DNA of 64,000 nucleotides from Anadara kagoshimensis (lineage: Eukaryota > Mollusca > Bivalvia > Arcoida > Arcidae): contig CM037874.1 of assembly GCA_021292105.1 (NCBI GenBank), positions 7,986,678-8,050,677 of the forward strand. Direction: 5' to 3'. Made by a program: the position numbers and the translations under genes. The notes under the pieces were generated by a model, which was given only the letters and a program-made list of their open reading frames with translations, was not told the origin of the DNA and ran no database searches. Below, piece by piece: positions 54,558 to 63,332 of the stretch. Every line of letters starts with the position of its first letter. Positions within the stretch are counted from its first letter, which is position 1.

Positions 54558-55211
54558 ATCGGCCTGTGAGCTTCCTCTTGGCTTTCCCCCACAAGCGTCA
54601 TGTTGTCCGCTGCACCGGTATCTCTAACAAGGAGAGGAATGGTCTCTCACTGTGTTCTTTGTGTATCGTGGATTTCCGTAATCGATTCTTTTTACCATAC
54701 CCGGTGATTAGCCGTGCATGAACCCCCTGGACTCGGAGGGCCAGTGGTTTTCTGTTAGGATTTTCCTTCCTTAGATGCTCCCATTACCCTGGTGACAGGG
54801 TCATCTCCCTGGATTTTCTGTCTGGATTTACTTCCATAGCCTTTGACTCAAAAGTCTAATCACAAGGCAGTGATACTATTTAACCCATAGCTGGGGCAGG
54901 GTTGGTGAGAGCCAGGGCGTGTCCACACACCGATGGGCCTGCACTCTGCACCTCTTGGGTCCTTGCTACTCCGAGATCCCCTTCAACTTAGCCTTGAGTA
55001 CTAGACCCAAGTTACCGTGCATTGCCACGAGGAGGCATTAAAGGAGTCTTGGTAGTGTAGAGGCTATGTACTGGCAGGAAAGATTTACGCACTCGACTCT
55101 CCTTTTTACCTACAAGTAGGCTAGCCAGTGACAACAAAGATCTAGAGGCGTTCGGTCTCTGCCGTACTAGACGCATATCACTACCCTGTGGCGTCACCAC
55201 CACTAACACAC

Positions 55212-55303
55212 ATTCTTTTTTCAAGGTTTACAAAATCATTCTAGGTTTCAAAATATATAAAAATATTTATGTTTCTCTTACATTTATATAATATAAAACT
55301 TAC
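55212..55303 (-). other. Locus C intron, proximal part
   Basis: From the donor gtaagt (55303 downwards) through the LINE insertion site. It aligns with the start of the locus A intron (tatataaatgtaagagaaac, cctagaatgattttg). Confidence 0.7.
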
Positions 55304-55397
55304 CTGAATCCACAGCTGATCCATACCTCTGTTTTTCCAACAATTCGTACAGATGATCAATTTCTATTTCAAAATATCCTTCGTCTATATCGTCCAT
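55304..55397 (-). CDS. Locus C first exon: acidic N-terminus of a PC4-domain gene
   Basis: The intact 94-bp exon runs from ATG 55397 to the canonical donor (tcag|gtaagt), encoding 31 codons plus one base (phase 1): MDDIDEGYFEIEIDHLYELL then EKQRYGSAVDS. It is rich in Asp/Glu and probably helical or disordered. The phase matches both the PC4 exon at 51205 and the Cys exon at 44252. It is the least damaged of the three first exons (others at 25734 and 43178). An acidic leader followed by PC4 suggests a nuclear DNA-binding protein. The gene downstream is interrupted by a LINE and frameshifted in exon 2. Confidence 0.65.
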
Positions 55398-55690
55398 TAA
55401 AATTGTATCCTGTCTTGAAGCTAACAAGTTCGGAGCTTAGAATAAAAATGCACGCTTTACCAAATATATAAAAAGCAAGGAGACCTATCTTAACCAATGA
55501 AATAAGGTCTCCAAACATTGGATACAACAGGTGATGGAAGTTTCCACAACGTGACAGATGTCCTATAGAAACAGATGGCAAGTGTGGACGTGCAGCAGGT
55601 GCGGACGTGCAGGGTATGTTTGGACGTGCAAGGTATGTTTGGACGTGCTGCGTGGACGTGCAATATTGCTACCCCCCCCCCCCCCCCAAA
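55398..55690 (-). promoter_or_regulatory. Locus C 5' region with repeated ggacgtgc motif
   Basis: This contains ctaagctccgaacttg, a tttatatatttggtaaag TATA-like stretch (near 55470), the cacgttgtgg block and five ggacgtgc motifs at 55585-55662 (RC gcacgtcc), then a run of C and A. Conserved in locus B and split in locus A. The region marks the site that is occupied by the satellite element in locus A. Promoter role is inferred. Confidence 0.45.
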
Positions 55691-55711
55691 AAAAAAAGCT
55701 CCGTCTACACT

Positions 55712-57208
55712 ACTTCGGACCAATCTACTGTGGCACATCAACTGTGGCTGATGACATCACCCTTGCATCACACTGTCCACTTGAACTCCAAACTATGCTT
55801 AATGTACAAGAAAACTGCCAGAGCAGAACAGTACTGACATAAATGAGACCAAGTCTGTAGTACTATGTATTGACAACAAGGACAAACCACTTTGAGCAGT
55901 CGCACTGAACTCCAACACTGAAAAGGCAACTCATCTAGGGATAACCAGAGATTGCAATTCAAAATTTGGTACAAGTCATGTTGTGACAGAAAGGATAAGT
56001 ACATCAAGGAAAGCTGCATACGCCATGATGGGGGCAGGTCTACATGGGGTCAATGGATTCAACCCAACGATTTCCATACATCTTATTAAGATCTACATAA
56101 TTCTTCGCCTAGAGTATATGGCCTGGGTGTCATACGGCTTATCACCAAAGACATCTTAACACTATCAAGTTATCACAAGAAACTATTGAAGCAAATTCAA
56201 CATCTGCCAGACCGTGCCCCTGATTCAGCCGCTTATCTACTGCTTGGTGAACCTCCTATTGAAGCTGAAATCCATAAGCGAATACTGACTACTTTTGGCA
56301 GCATATGCAGAGATCTCGATTCTGTAGAAAACCAAATTACCTGGCGTCAACTCTCTATAAATGACAAAACCTCGCATAGCTGGTTCACTCTTGTCCAAGA
56401 CATCCTAACAAAGTACAACCTTCCATCTAATCATCTTATGAAGTGCTTGAAAATCCAGTCGGTAAATACACCTGGAAAAATCTAGTATATCGAGCAATAG
56501 ACCAATACTGGGAAAGAAAGCTGAAAGATGAGGCTAAGAACAAAACATCTCTTAATAAATACCTCAACATTGACAAGCTAGCTGTTGGAAAGGTACGCCG
56601 GCCAAATATGGGAAAAAGCTGGAACAAAACCAGTCTCCGTCACCAAAGCATGTACTAAGACCAAGCTGCTACTTGGTGTCTATATCCTGCAGGCTAACAC
56701 AGGTTTAATCAGTTCAGGGTCAATCCTGCATGTCCTGTGTGTACTAAGGACCCTGAAGACAGGCTCCATTTTGTATTACAGTGCCCATCTACACAGCACA
56801 TTCGTCAGCCATTTCTAAACACTTTGTATGAACTCTTAAAAACAACATAGACATTGTAACACTTAGTGCTGGTGACTGCATGCAACTTATAATGGACTGT
56901 AGCTCAATTAGTTCCATCCCTCCAGCTTATTCATGTTATTATAGAAAAGTAGAAAACATCACTAGAGGTCTTTGCTATGCCCTGCATGTTGCTCGCAACA
57001 CTATGCTTCACAATAGCCTTGCTTACATATCCAATAGATGAACTTTCTGCTTTATTGTGTATATATATGGACTTTGCTAATGTGTGTACCGGTAGGAATT
57101 TAGTGAATAGTGAATTTTACTGTGCTAACCCTTCACTTGCCAATTAATATGCAGATATATGCAGATCCGTCGGAACCTGCAGTTCTCCAGAGATTGGAGG
57201 AAAATACA
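55712..57208 (+). mobile_element. 5'-truncated LINE remnant with aac tail
   Basis: It starts within the RT at STVADDITLASHCPL (catalytic ADD, 55747) and continues with DNKDKP, THLGI(T)RD, GGAGLHGVNGFNP-like pieces in several frames, then LLKQIQHLPDRAPDSAAYLL and LGEPPIEAEIHKRILTTFGS in the open frame 56186-56485, a linker (YWERKLKDEAKNKT) and a CPVCTKDPEDRLHFVLQCP knuckle. It ends in the aac repeat at 57209. At least five frameshifts and stops. The clade is not certain (CR1/L2-like suspected). Confidence 0.65.
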
Positions 57209-57228
57209 TAACAACAACAACAACAACA
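57209..57228 (+). repeat. (AAC)n tract, LINE tail or 5' leader
   Basis: caacaacaacaa runs directly into the ATG of the cofilin-like exon. It can be read as the 3' tail of the preceding LINE or as a native 5' UTR repeat. Confidence 0.7.
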
Positions 57229-57530
57229 ATGGCGGACTCCGGTGTTAAGATGGGTAGCGATGATCTTTTATACTATAAAGAACATTTTAAGATAAGACGC
57301 ACAGGAAATCCTGTGTTTCTTCTATATCATATCAAAGATGGTTTTATCAAACTTGATCAAGATGCCTTACAAGCGGCACCGAAGAGAGGCAGCGGTTTGG
57401 TTTCGGATCTAACAAAACAGGCCCATAAGGATATTTTGACGAAGTATTGTCCGGATAACAACTGTTGTTTCATCGTGCTTGACTTCGCCGTAGAAGGACT
57501 AGAACGCAGTAAAATCTTTAACATAATGTG
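57229..57530 (+). CDS. Cofilin/ADF-like first coding exon
   Basis: ATG 57229 (context acaacaATGG, favourable) opens MADSGVKMGSDDLLYYKEHF, then NPVFLLYHIKDGFIKLDQ, a linker richer in Lys/Ala, and CPDNNCCFIVLDFAVEGLER with SKIFNIMW. The start SGV(K) plus NC.F.VLDF and SKIF.I.W matches ADF-homology domains (actin-depolymerising factors bind G- and F-actin in the cytoplasm). The frame of 100 codons plus two bases ends at a good donor (atgtg|gtaaga, 57530/57531). The following exon, expected to begin with the PD..KM helix, is not in the next 6 kb that I can see. The only plausible host gene here. Family assignment is by motif, moderately sure. Confidence 0.6.
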
Positions 57531-57964
57531 GTAAGATCATATTTGATATATGCTTCATTACTTTCACAGTCTTACGCTCTATATTTTGAACATTATGGAG
57601 GAATTAGGGGATTTCGATCACTTAATGGATTTTGGAATAATTGTTTAGCTTGCTAAATAATACTGAATCCAATGTACATCAGCGTAGTTAATACTAATTA
57701 ATATGGATGCTTTTATACTGACAAAAACTCAATCAAAGCATTACACAGCATGTTTTATCTAAATCCCAACCGGTCTCCATTTCTATGTATGGAGGAATTA
57801 GGGGATTTCGATCACTTAGTGGATTTTGGAATAATTTTTTAATCTACTGATTTATGGATTGCATAAATAACTACCGTACTCCTGTTTCTTAAAACAAGAT
57901 GTGTATCATATCACAGTTCAAGATTGCCCCATTCAATGAATGAAGCAGTTATACCAATGAAAAA
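57531..57964 (+). repeat. Intron start with a 55-bp direct duplication
   Basis: tatggaggaattaggggatt then tcgatcacttaatgg and attttggaataatt occurs at 57594-57646 and again at 57786-57838 with two changes. It lies just after the cofilin-like donor. Confidence 0.85.
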
Positions 57965-58470
57965 CAAACATACTAATCCATGTCCAAATCACAATCCGGG
58001 AGTAAAGTAAGAAAAACTTTGAAACTGACAAGTTAAGTTAAACACGCGAACTTCCACCAGGGAAGCGAGACCGAGTTTTCTGGAAGGGTAAGCACCTTCT
58101 GTTAGCTACTTACACCGGCCACGTGTGTAATCAATATTAAGTGAAGAGAACATGGAACTAAAACATCCAGGTCAATATTGGACACAGAGACATCAAACTT
58201 GTCAACAATACAGTGATGATGGTCATAAAACCTTTTGCCGAAGGCCCTGATAAGCCTAGGCTTGCAATGTCCCTTGGCTAGGTTTCCATTCCTGGTAGCC
58301 AAAATCGCCATTGGCTACTAATTTCTGAGTAATTCTTTCAAAAAGTAACCTATTTTAGCAAATTTGTAGAAAAATACTTTAAAAAGGACTATATTTTCTC
58401 AAATTTTGAAAATTTGACTCCTAATTATTTTAAATTTGTGGAAACCTAGCCTTGGTCAACAATCTATTCT
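57965..58470 (-). mobile_element. Penelope 3' fragment with nested MITE
   Basis: Minus-strand landmarks: gttgacc (58452-58462), gcctaggcttatcaggg, catcatcactgtattgttgaca, tgatgtctctgtgtcc, gaacttccaccaggg (RC at 58035). The open frame on the minus strand (58102-58311, CKPRLIRAF..FYDHHHCIVDKFDVS) is its decayed RT end. The match is interrupted exactly by 58276-58451. Confidence 0.75.
58276..58451. mobile_element. 176-bp MITE inserted in Penelope fragment
   Basis: The ends ggctaggtttcca and tggaaacctagcc are perfect 13-bp inverted repeats. The host Penelope sequence is contiguous on both sides (cccTT / TTGGtcaac), giving a possible TT or similar short duplication. There is no coding capacity. 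Confidence 0.75.
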
Positions 58471-58477
58471 GTTTGTG

Positions 58478-58790
58478 ACTGCCTTGGTTGCTCAATGGTA
58501 TAGCATCCTCTTGGAGAGTGGAAGGTTTTTGGTTCCAACCTGACTTGTGTTATACATGACAATACAGTATTACTTCAAAATTTGAGTTACTGCTTCCTCA
58601 TTTTGCAAGCCACATTTGGCTTAAAGGATAGATTATCGACTGGTTATGGAATTATATTAATTGGGAGTGGAATGCTTGTCTGTAACTCTGTTAGGCAGCA
58701 CCTTTAACCCACAACCCGATATTAATACAGTGGTATGAGGGTAAGCTCCTCTTACACCTTCAACATTCACAGGCATATAGTACCATGATG
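58478..58790 (+). mobile_element. tRNA-derived SINE relic, second family
   Basis: The A box ttgctcaatggtatagc and B box ggttccaacc lie about 50 bp apart (58487-58540). The body has cttcctcattttgcaagcca then catttggcttaaaggataga and gggagtggaatgcttgtctg, resembling common bivalve SINE bodies from memory. The 3' end is not clear. Confidence 0.6.
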
Positions 58791-59194
58791 AGAATTTTCT
58801 AAAGCACAGACCATTGCAAGTGACAAATGATATGATTAAAACTTGACAGGCTTATACCGAAATAATGTTAATTTTAGCCCAGCCCCTTTAAATTTCACTG
58901 CATGAAGAGCCCCAGCCCCGGAGAGTTAAAAATGCTTTTTCACTTATATAGAGACGGTTAATTCTAGGATGGTGGGTTGGAGTTTTTTTTACCCCAGTCA
59001 AGATTATTTATTATTCACCTAAATTGAAATGAAACATTCTGGGATGATATACTAGAAAGATGGTGCTTCAAGATTTATATTGAAATGGTCGCTTATGTGG
59101 ATGGTGGAGTGGAAATTGGCATTTATTCACTTATACCAACTTTTTTTTTCGAGAACCAAGTCTGGGATATTGAAGAAGGTAATGTTGATTTTAC
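58791..59194. other. Unassigned sequence
   Basis: No gene or repeat boundary recognised. Open frames are short and without motif. Confidence 0.35.
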
Positions 59195-59630
59195 CCTAGT
59201 TAAAATTTTTATATTCATTCCGAGAACTAAATTATTGGAATCCCCTGCCAGCATCAGTAGTCCAGTCGCCATCCCTGGAGGTTTTCAAGGAGTCAATTCA
59301 GACCTTACCTAAGTGGATCCCAACTACAGTCAGCTGCTAAACTCAACATGAATGTTTTATTATTGTTATTTTCATCACAACTTTTTGGGACAGCGGTCCA
59401 TCTCATTGCACAACATGTACAGTTTCCTCATCAGTTATGTCCAAGTTAGATTTTTGATGAGTGCAGTCATTGTAGTTGAAGTCAGTTTTAGTCAGCACCT
59501 TTAAGTCAAACTGGTCCAGCTCGATCAGCTGATCATGATATCCACGTCACATGTAAACAAACACACAATGTGAAGACATGGCTAATCTGCACAGACCAAT
59601 TAGATCGCACGTTAAACATCACCATGTGAT
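59195..59630 (+). mobile_element. LINE C-terminal remnant (Jockey/CR1-like)
   Basis: NYWNPLPASVVQSPSLEVFK then ESIQTLPKW is the common end of invertebrate LINE ORF2 proteins (WNxLPxxVVxSPSLxxFK). A stop and 3' UTR follow. Only about 45 codons survive. Confidence 0.6.
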
Positions 59631-59670
59631 AAAACTGAGAGTTTCACCATCCAACAGCAACACTTTATTT

Positions 59671-60310
59671 AGCCAATTCTTTGACAATCTACACCTCAGG
59701 AACCACCGGGCCAATTTAAATCAAATTTGATGTCGAAGGCCCTTAGATGGAGTAGATAAAAGTTTGTACAAGGCGATCCTTTACAAAATCCAAGATAGCC
59801 ACTGTAGCAATATCACTAAAATGACCATTGTGCAATCAATTTTTGGTTGATATTCTTCAAATTTGAAATATAGAAAATAAATATTTAGCCATTTATCATA
59901 TGAAACATGTTTTTTCAAGAAATTTTTCATTGACTCAGTTTTAGCAAATTATGTAAATGAGGTTAGATTTTTAGCCAATTCTTTGAGAGCCATCTCCTCG
60001 GGAACCATGGGGCCAATTGAAATCAAATTTGGTGTGGAAGGTCCCTAGGTGGAGTATATCAAAGTTTTTTCAAGACTACCCTATACAAAATCCAAGATGG
60101 CCACTGTTACTATGAATAGCAAAATCGCTAAAATGGCCATTATGCATTCAATTTTCCACCAATTTTCTTGAAATTTAAAATATAGAAAGCAGATACCTGT
60201 TCATTTAACATATGTAACAAGTTTTTCAGAGAAATTTTTCAAAATTGTAGCAAATATGGTCAAATTTGCCAGTTGAGCATTACAGGCCCCTTTTGGGCCT
60301 CTTGTTTTTA
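59671..60310 (+). repeat. Two 300-bp tandem units and terminal hairpin
   Basis: Units at 59671-59972 and 59973-60262 share agccaattctttgac/gag, tcgggaacca, ggccaattgaaatcaaattt, ccaagatggccactg and atgcattcaatttt. They end near a hairpin aggccccttttgggcct (60284-60300) followed by cttgttttt, a combination typical of dispersed DNA repeats in molluscs (from memory). No coding. Confidence 0.7.
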
Positions 60311-60979
60311 TATGGTGTTAATGGTTGCTTAATTACCTAGCACATATGAAGACCGATGGAATAGGTCAAAACCATTGAAACAGTCAACTAAGAAAATCAA
60401 AATAATCAACTGTTGGCAAGTCTCTTTCTCTTTCTCTCTCTTTCTCTCTCTCTCGCTTGCTCTCTACAACACACATGCACACATACACTTTTTTTTTGCA
60501 CACACACACATGCAGTTTTTGGCAAACACATGCACCCCCCCTTACACACACACACACACTTTTTCTATAGAATGTATTGATGGGAAGTCATTGGCGTAGC
60601 TTCTATTAGGCCATATAGGCCTATACATTATTTTTAAAAATGTAATAAAAGTCAGAGATTTGATTACAGATAATTTCTATTAAAAGAAAATTTGCTGGTG
60701 TATGAACGTGAAATAATTTTTCACTTGTTAAAAACATGATATGTGATTGTATCAAGTAGAAATCAGTCAAAATCTCCACGTCAACATTTTCAGTACTGTG
60801 ACGTAACAGTAACGTTATCATTATGTAGCGTAACCTCGAGCTGTTTCTTTCTTATTATATTTTATGGACGCCACCAGACTTATTGCCGAGTTAACAAGAC
60901 CTGCGGAATGGCATAGCTGCGAATATTATTGACCAAGTCTTGTCTTGTCTTCCACTGCCGAGCTATGTACCCTTTGTTC
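60311..60979. repeat. Simple repeats and unassigned sequence
   Basis: CT array at 60421-60455, CA arrays at 60476-60512 and 60541-60561. The remainder, 60565-60979, has no recognised gene. Confidence 0.6.
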
Positions 60980-61450
60980 TTAATTGCCGAGCGTTGCTGT
61001 ACACATGGTTTCGTGTGCTGTACCACGTTACTGTGCGGTGCACCCCACTTTATTGTGCACTTCGTCCACCGATGCCGTGCTCTGCGCCGTCAGACTTCAC
61101 TGTGCGCTGCGTCCCACGTTGCTGTGCGCCTTCCCACGTTGTGTTACTGCGTTGCCATGCAATGCGTCCAACATTGCTGTGCACTTTCTTCTATGCTGAC
61201 GTGCGTTGTGTTATTGTGTTGCCGTGTAATGCGTTATCAGGGCTTAGGTTCACCGGGCCTACCACTGGTGAAACCTTAGCTTGTGCCGGCTAAACCTCTG
61301 GCACCTTCCAACGCTTTTCAACACTGGGGTTTCCACTGGTGCCCTTTTCTTCTCTGTACCACAGATGAACATCCAATGCCACAAACCTTTGTGTGCCTTG
61401 CCTTGACGCTTTATCCAAGCGACCGGGTCTCCCAGCGGCACTTTTCCCTA
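60980..61450 (+). repeat. GC-rich degenerate tandem repeat region
   Basis: A 20-25 bp motif (ccacgttgctgtgcgctgcg and variants) recurs at least eight times between 61010 and 61240. Local GC is far above the surroundings. Three overlapping open frames, all Cys-rich because of the repeat, cover it. This looks like a degenerate minisatellite rather than a gene, although a divergent transposon end cannot be excluded. Confidence 0.5.
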
Positions 61451-62309
61451 ATATTTTATAATATTAGAAGCTTACCTTTGTATCTTTAGCTTTGTCTTTC
61501 AACGTAGACTGTAGACTGTTCAGAACAGAATGATCAATCTGATCTGAAGCACCCCTTATATACCCATAATGTGTGATGAGTCTGTAGTCATCCGCTAATT
61601 AAGATAGTCCTATCACTGATTATAAAACTCATTAACAAGTACCTAATACCTTGGTATTCTGATATCTTTGGAATCATATAAAATCAGGGAATCAAATCAA
61701 AATGAATTTATCTGTATTTTAATGATGGAATCATTGCATTTAATCAAAATATAAACCAGGAAGTTTAATTCATCTTGTTAAAATTACTCCGCCACATTGG
61801 CTGTTCAATTTAACCTCCCTCTGTAAATGACCATATCTTGGCTATTCCAAATTACTCCCGCTGAGTACAATGAATCATCACAATTACACCACGATCATTG
61901 CTGTGAAAACATGTTGCAGAAAAAGATGTTTTGCCCTATCCACTGGTAATAACGAATTTCCAACTAGACATCTTTAGTACATTATTCAGTGTCTTTTCTG
62001 GTATAAAAATAATTTCTCAAAAATTAATAAGCAGTTTTATTTTTAACCGACGTTTTACGTTCTTACTTTTTCGGATTTAAAAATGCTGGACATGATTTTA
62101 CTATAAGAAATCATGAGAAAACATAATGATGCATTTTTTGAAAATAATTTAAACTTGTATGTTGTAAAACTATACTCAGATTTTTCGGTAAAATATCTTA
62201 AAAGACCAGTCGAATCAAACTTCGGGTATAGATATTATGTTATACTATTGAACAAACCTCCAGAATGTCTCTTGTCTACAAGCATTTTAAAGCATCATGT
62301 TTGCCCATA
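61451..62309. other. Unassigned AT-rich sequence
   Basis: No recognisable gene. The plus-strand frame 62113-62310 (65 codons) lacks motifs. Confidence 0.35.
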
Positions 62310-63085
62310 AATCATGTCTGCTTCATATTTAGACTTCAATTATGACACCCACAAAAGGCATTCATTTGAAATTTTATGACAAACGTGATGACTTCAGTTT
62401 TTCTATTGTCAACTTTCCTTTTCTATGCAGCAATACACCTGCTTCTCCTGCTTATGGTGTATTTGTTTCTCAATTAATACGCTATGGTAGAACTTGTTCC
62501 CAATACCGGAACATTGTACAGCAAAACAGGCTGCTTGAAATTAAATGGTTGACCCAGGGATATTGCAAGCCTATGCTTATCAAGGCCCTAAAAAAGTTTA
62601 ATGGCTGTCATCACAGTATTGTTGATTAGTTTGATGTCTCTGCACTGCTCTGTGTCCATGGTTGCCTTGGATATATTTGATGTCCCAAATAGTCTGATCA
62701 ATCAGCCCACTAAACCCCCATTTTAATTTTTGACTTGTTGGGGGTTTGTGCACAAGTTATAAATTAAAATGGGGTTTAGTGGGCTGATTAGTCAGACTAC
62801 GTTCCAAAGTACTACATGTATGTTCCTTTTACACAATTTTGATCACAGATGTGGCGGGTGTAGCTAGCTAAACAGGAGGTTCTTACTCTTCCGGTAGAAG
62901 TTCACTTGTAAGTTTCAAAGTTTTATACTTTGCTTCTGGATTGTAGTACTACATGTATGTTCCTTTTACACAATTTTGATCACAGATGTGGCGGGTGTAG
63001 CTAGCTAAACAGGAGGTTCTTACTCTTCCGGTAGAAGTTCACTTGTAAGTTTCAAAGTTTTATACTTTGCTTCTGGATTGTAATT
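62310..63085 (+). mobile_element. Penelope RT C-terminal fragment with tandem 3' ends
   Basis: 62314-62690 follows 47650-48012 with substitutions (KFYDKRDDFSFSIVNFPFLC, AYGVFVSQLIRYGRTCSQY, KALKKFNGCHHSIVD). A foldback inserts at 62690-62799. The 3' end then occurs twice in tandem (62808-62946 and 62947-63085, period about 138 bp, tactacatgtatgttccttt ... cttctggattgta). Tandem terminal repeats are a known property of Penelope elements. Confidence 0.78.
62690..62799. mobile_element. 110-bp foldback MITE
   Basis: Arms tagtctgatcaatcagccca/ctaaaccccc and ggggtttagtgggctgatta/gtcagacta are inverted around a short centre. It splits the Penelope sequence after gatgtccca. Second member of the family at 50183-50307. 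Confidence 0.85.
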
Positions 63086-63332
63086 CGGACATGGATTAGT
63101 ATGCTTGTTTTTGGTTCGAAGAAATATCTATTTCTTCCTGCATTTACATTCCATGCATATGTTCAACTGGGCAGGCGTAAAATATTCAAGCAACAAAGCC
63201 TATTACTAATGCTACTGTTTTTGAAGTGTAGCTAATTTGAACATCTTGGAACCTTGGCACACAGAGTTTTGCAAAATTTGTACAAGGAATGACGACGAAG
63301 TTGGTCCTGTTGTTCTTATTCATTTTTAGGTC
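63086..63332. other. Unassigned sequence
   Basis: No recognised feature between the Penelope end and the next repeat. Confidence 0.35.

Larger units (their letters stand above)
51598..55211 (-). mobile_element. RTE-type LINE, near full length, in locus C intron
   Basis: It is flanked by the exact 12-bp repeat attcttttttca (51586-51597 and 55212-55223). On the minus strand: a 5' non-coding region of about 650 bp (54560-55211), an endonuclease plus reverse transcriptase, and a short aggtg-repeat tail at 51598-51613. Length of 3.6 kb, the order of domains and the microsatellite tail fit RTE-like elements. It splits the intron of locus C without removing any of it, since the sequence on both sides matches loci A and B. 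Confidence 0.88.

Noticed and set aside
55012-55224. 70-codon minus-strand frame at the LINE 5' end
   Set aside because: It spans the LINE 5' non-coding region and the target duplication, so it cannot be ancestral coding sequence.
60929-61293. Cys-rich 117-codon proteins
   Set aside because: Three frames are open simultaneously over a degenerate repeat, which points to repeat composition rather than coding.
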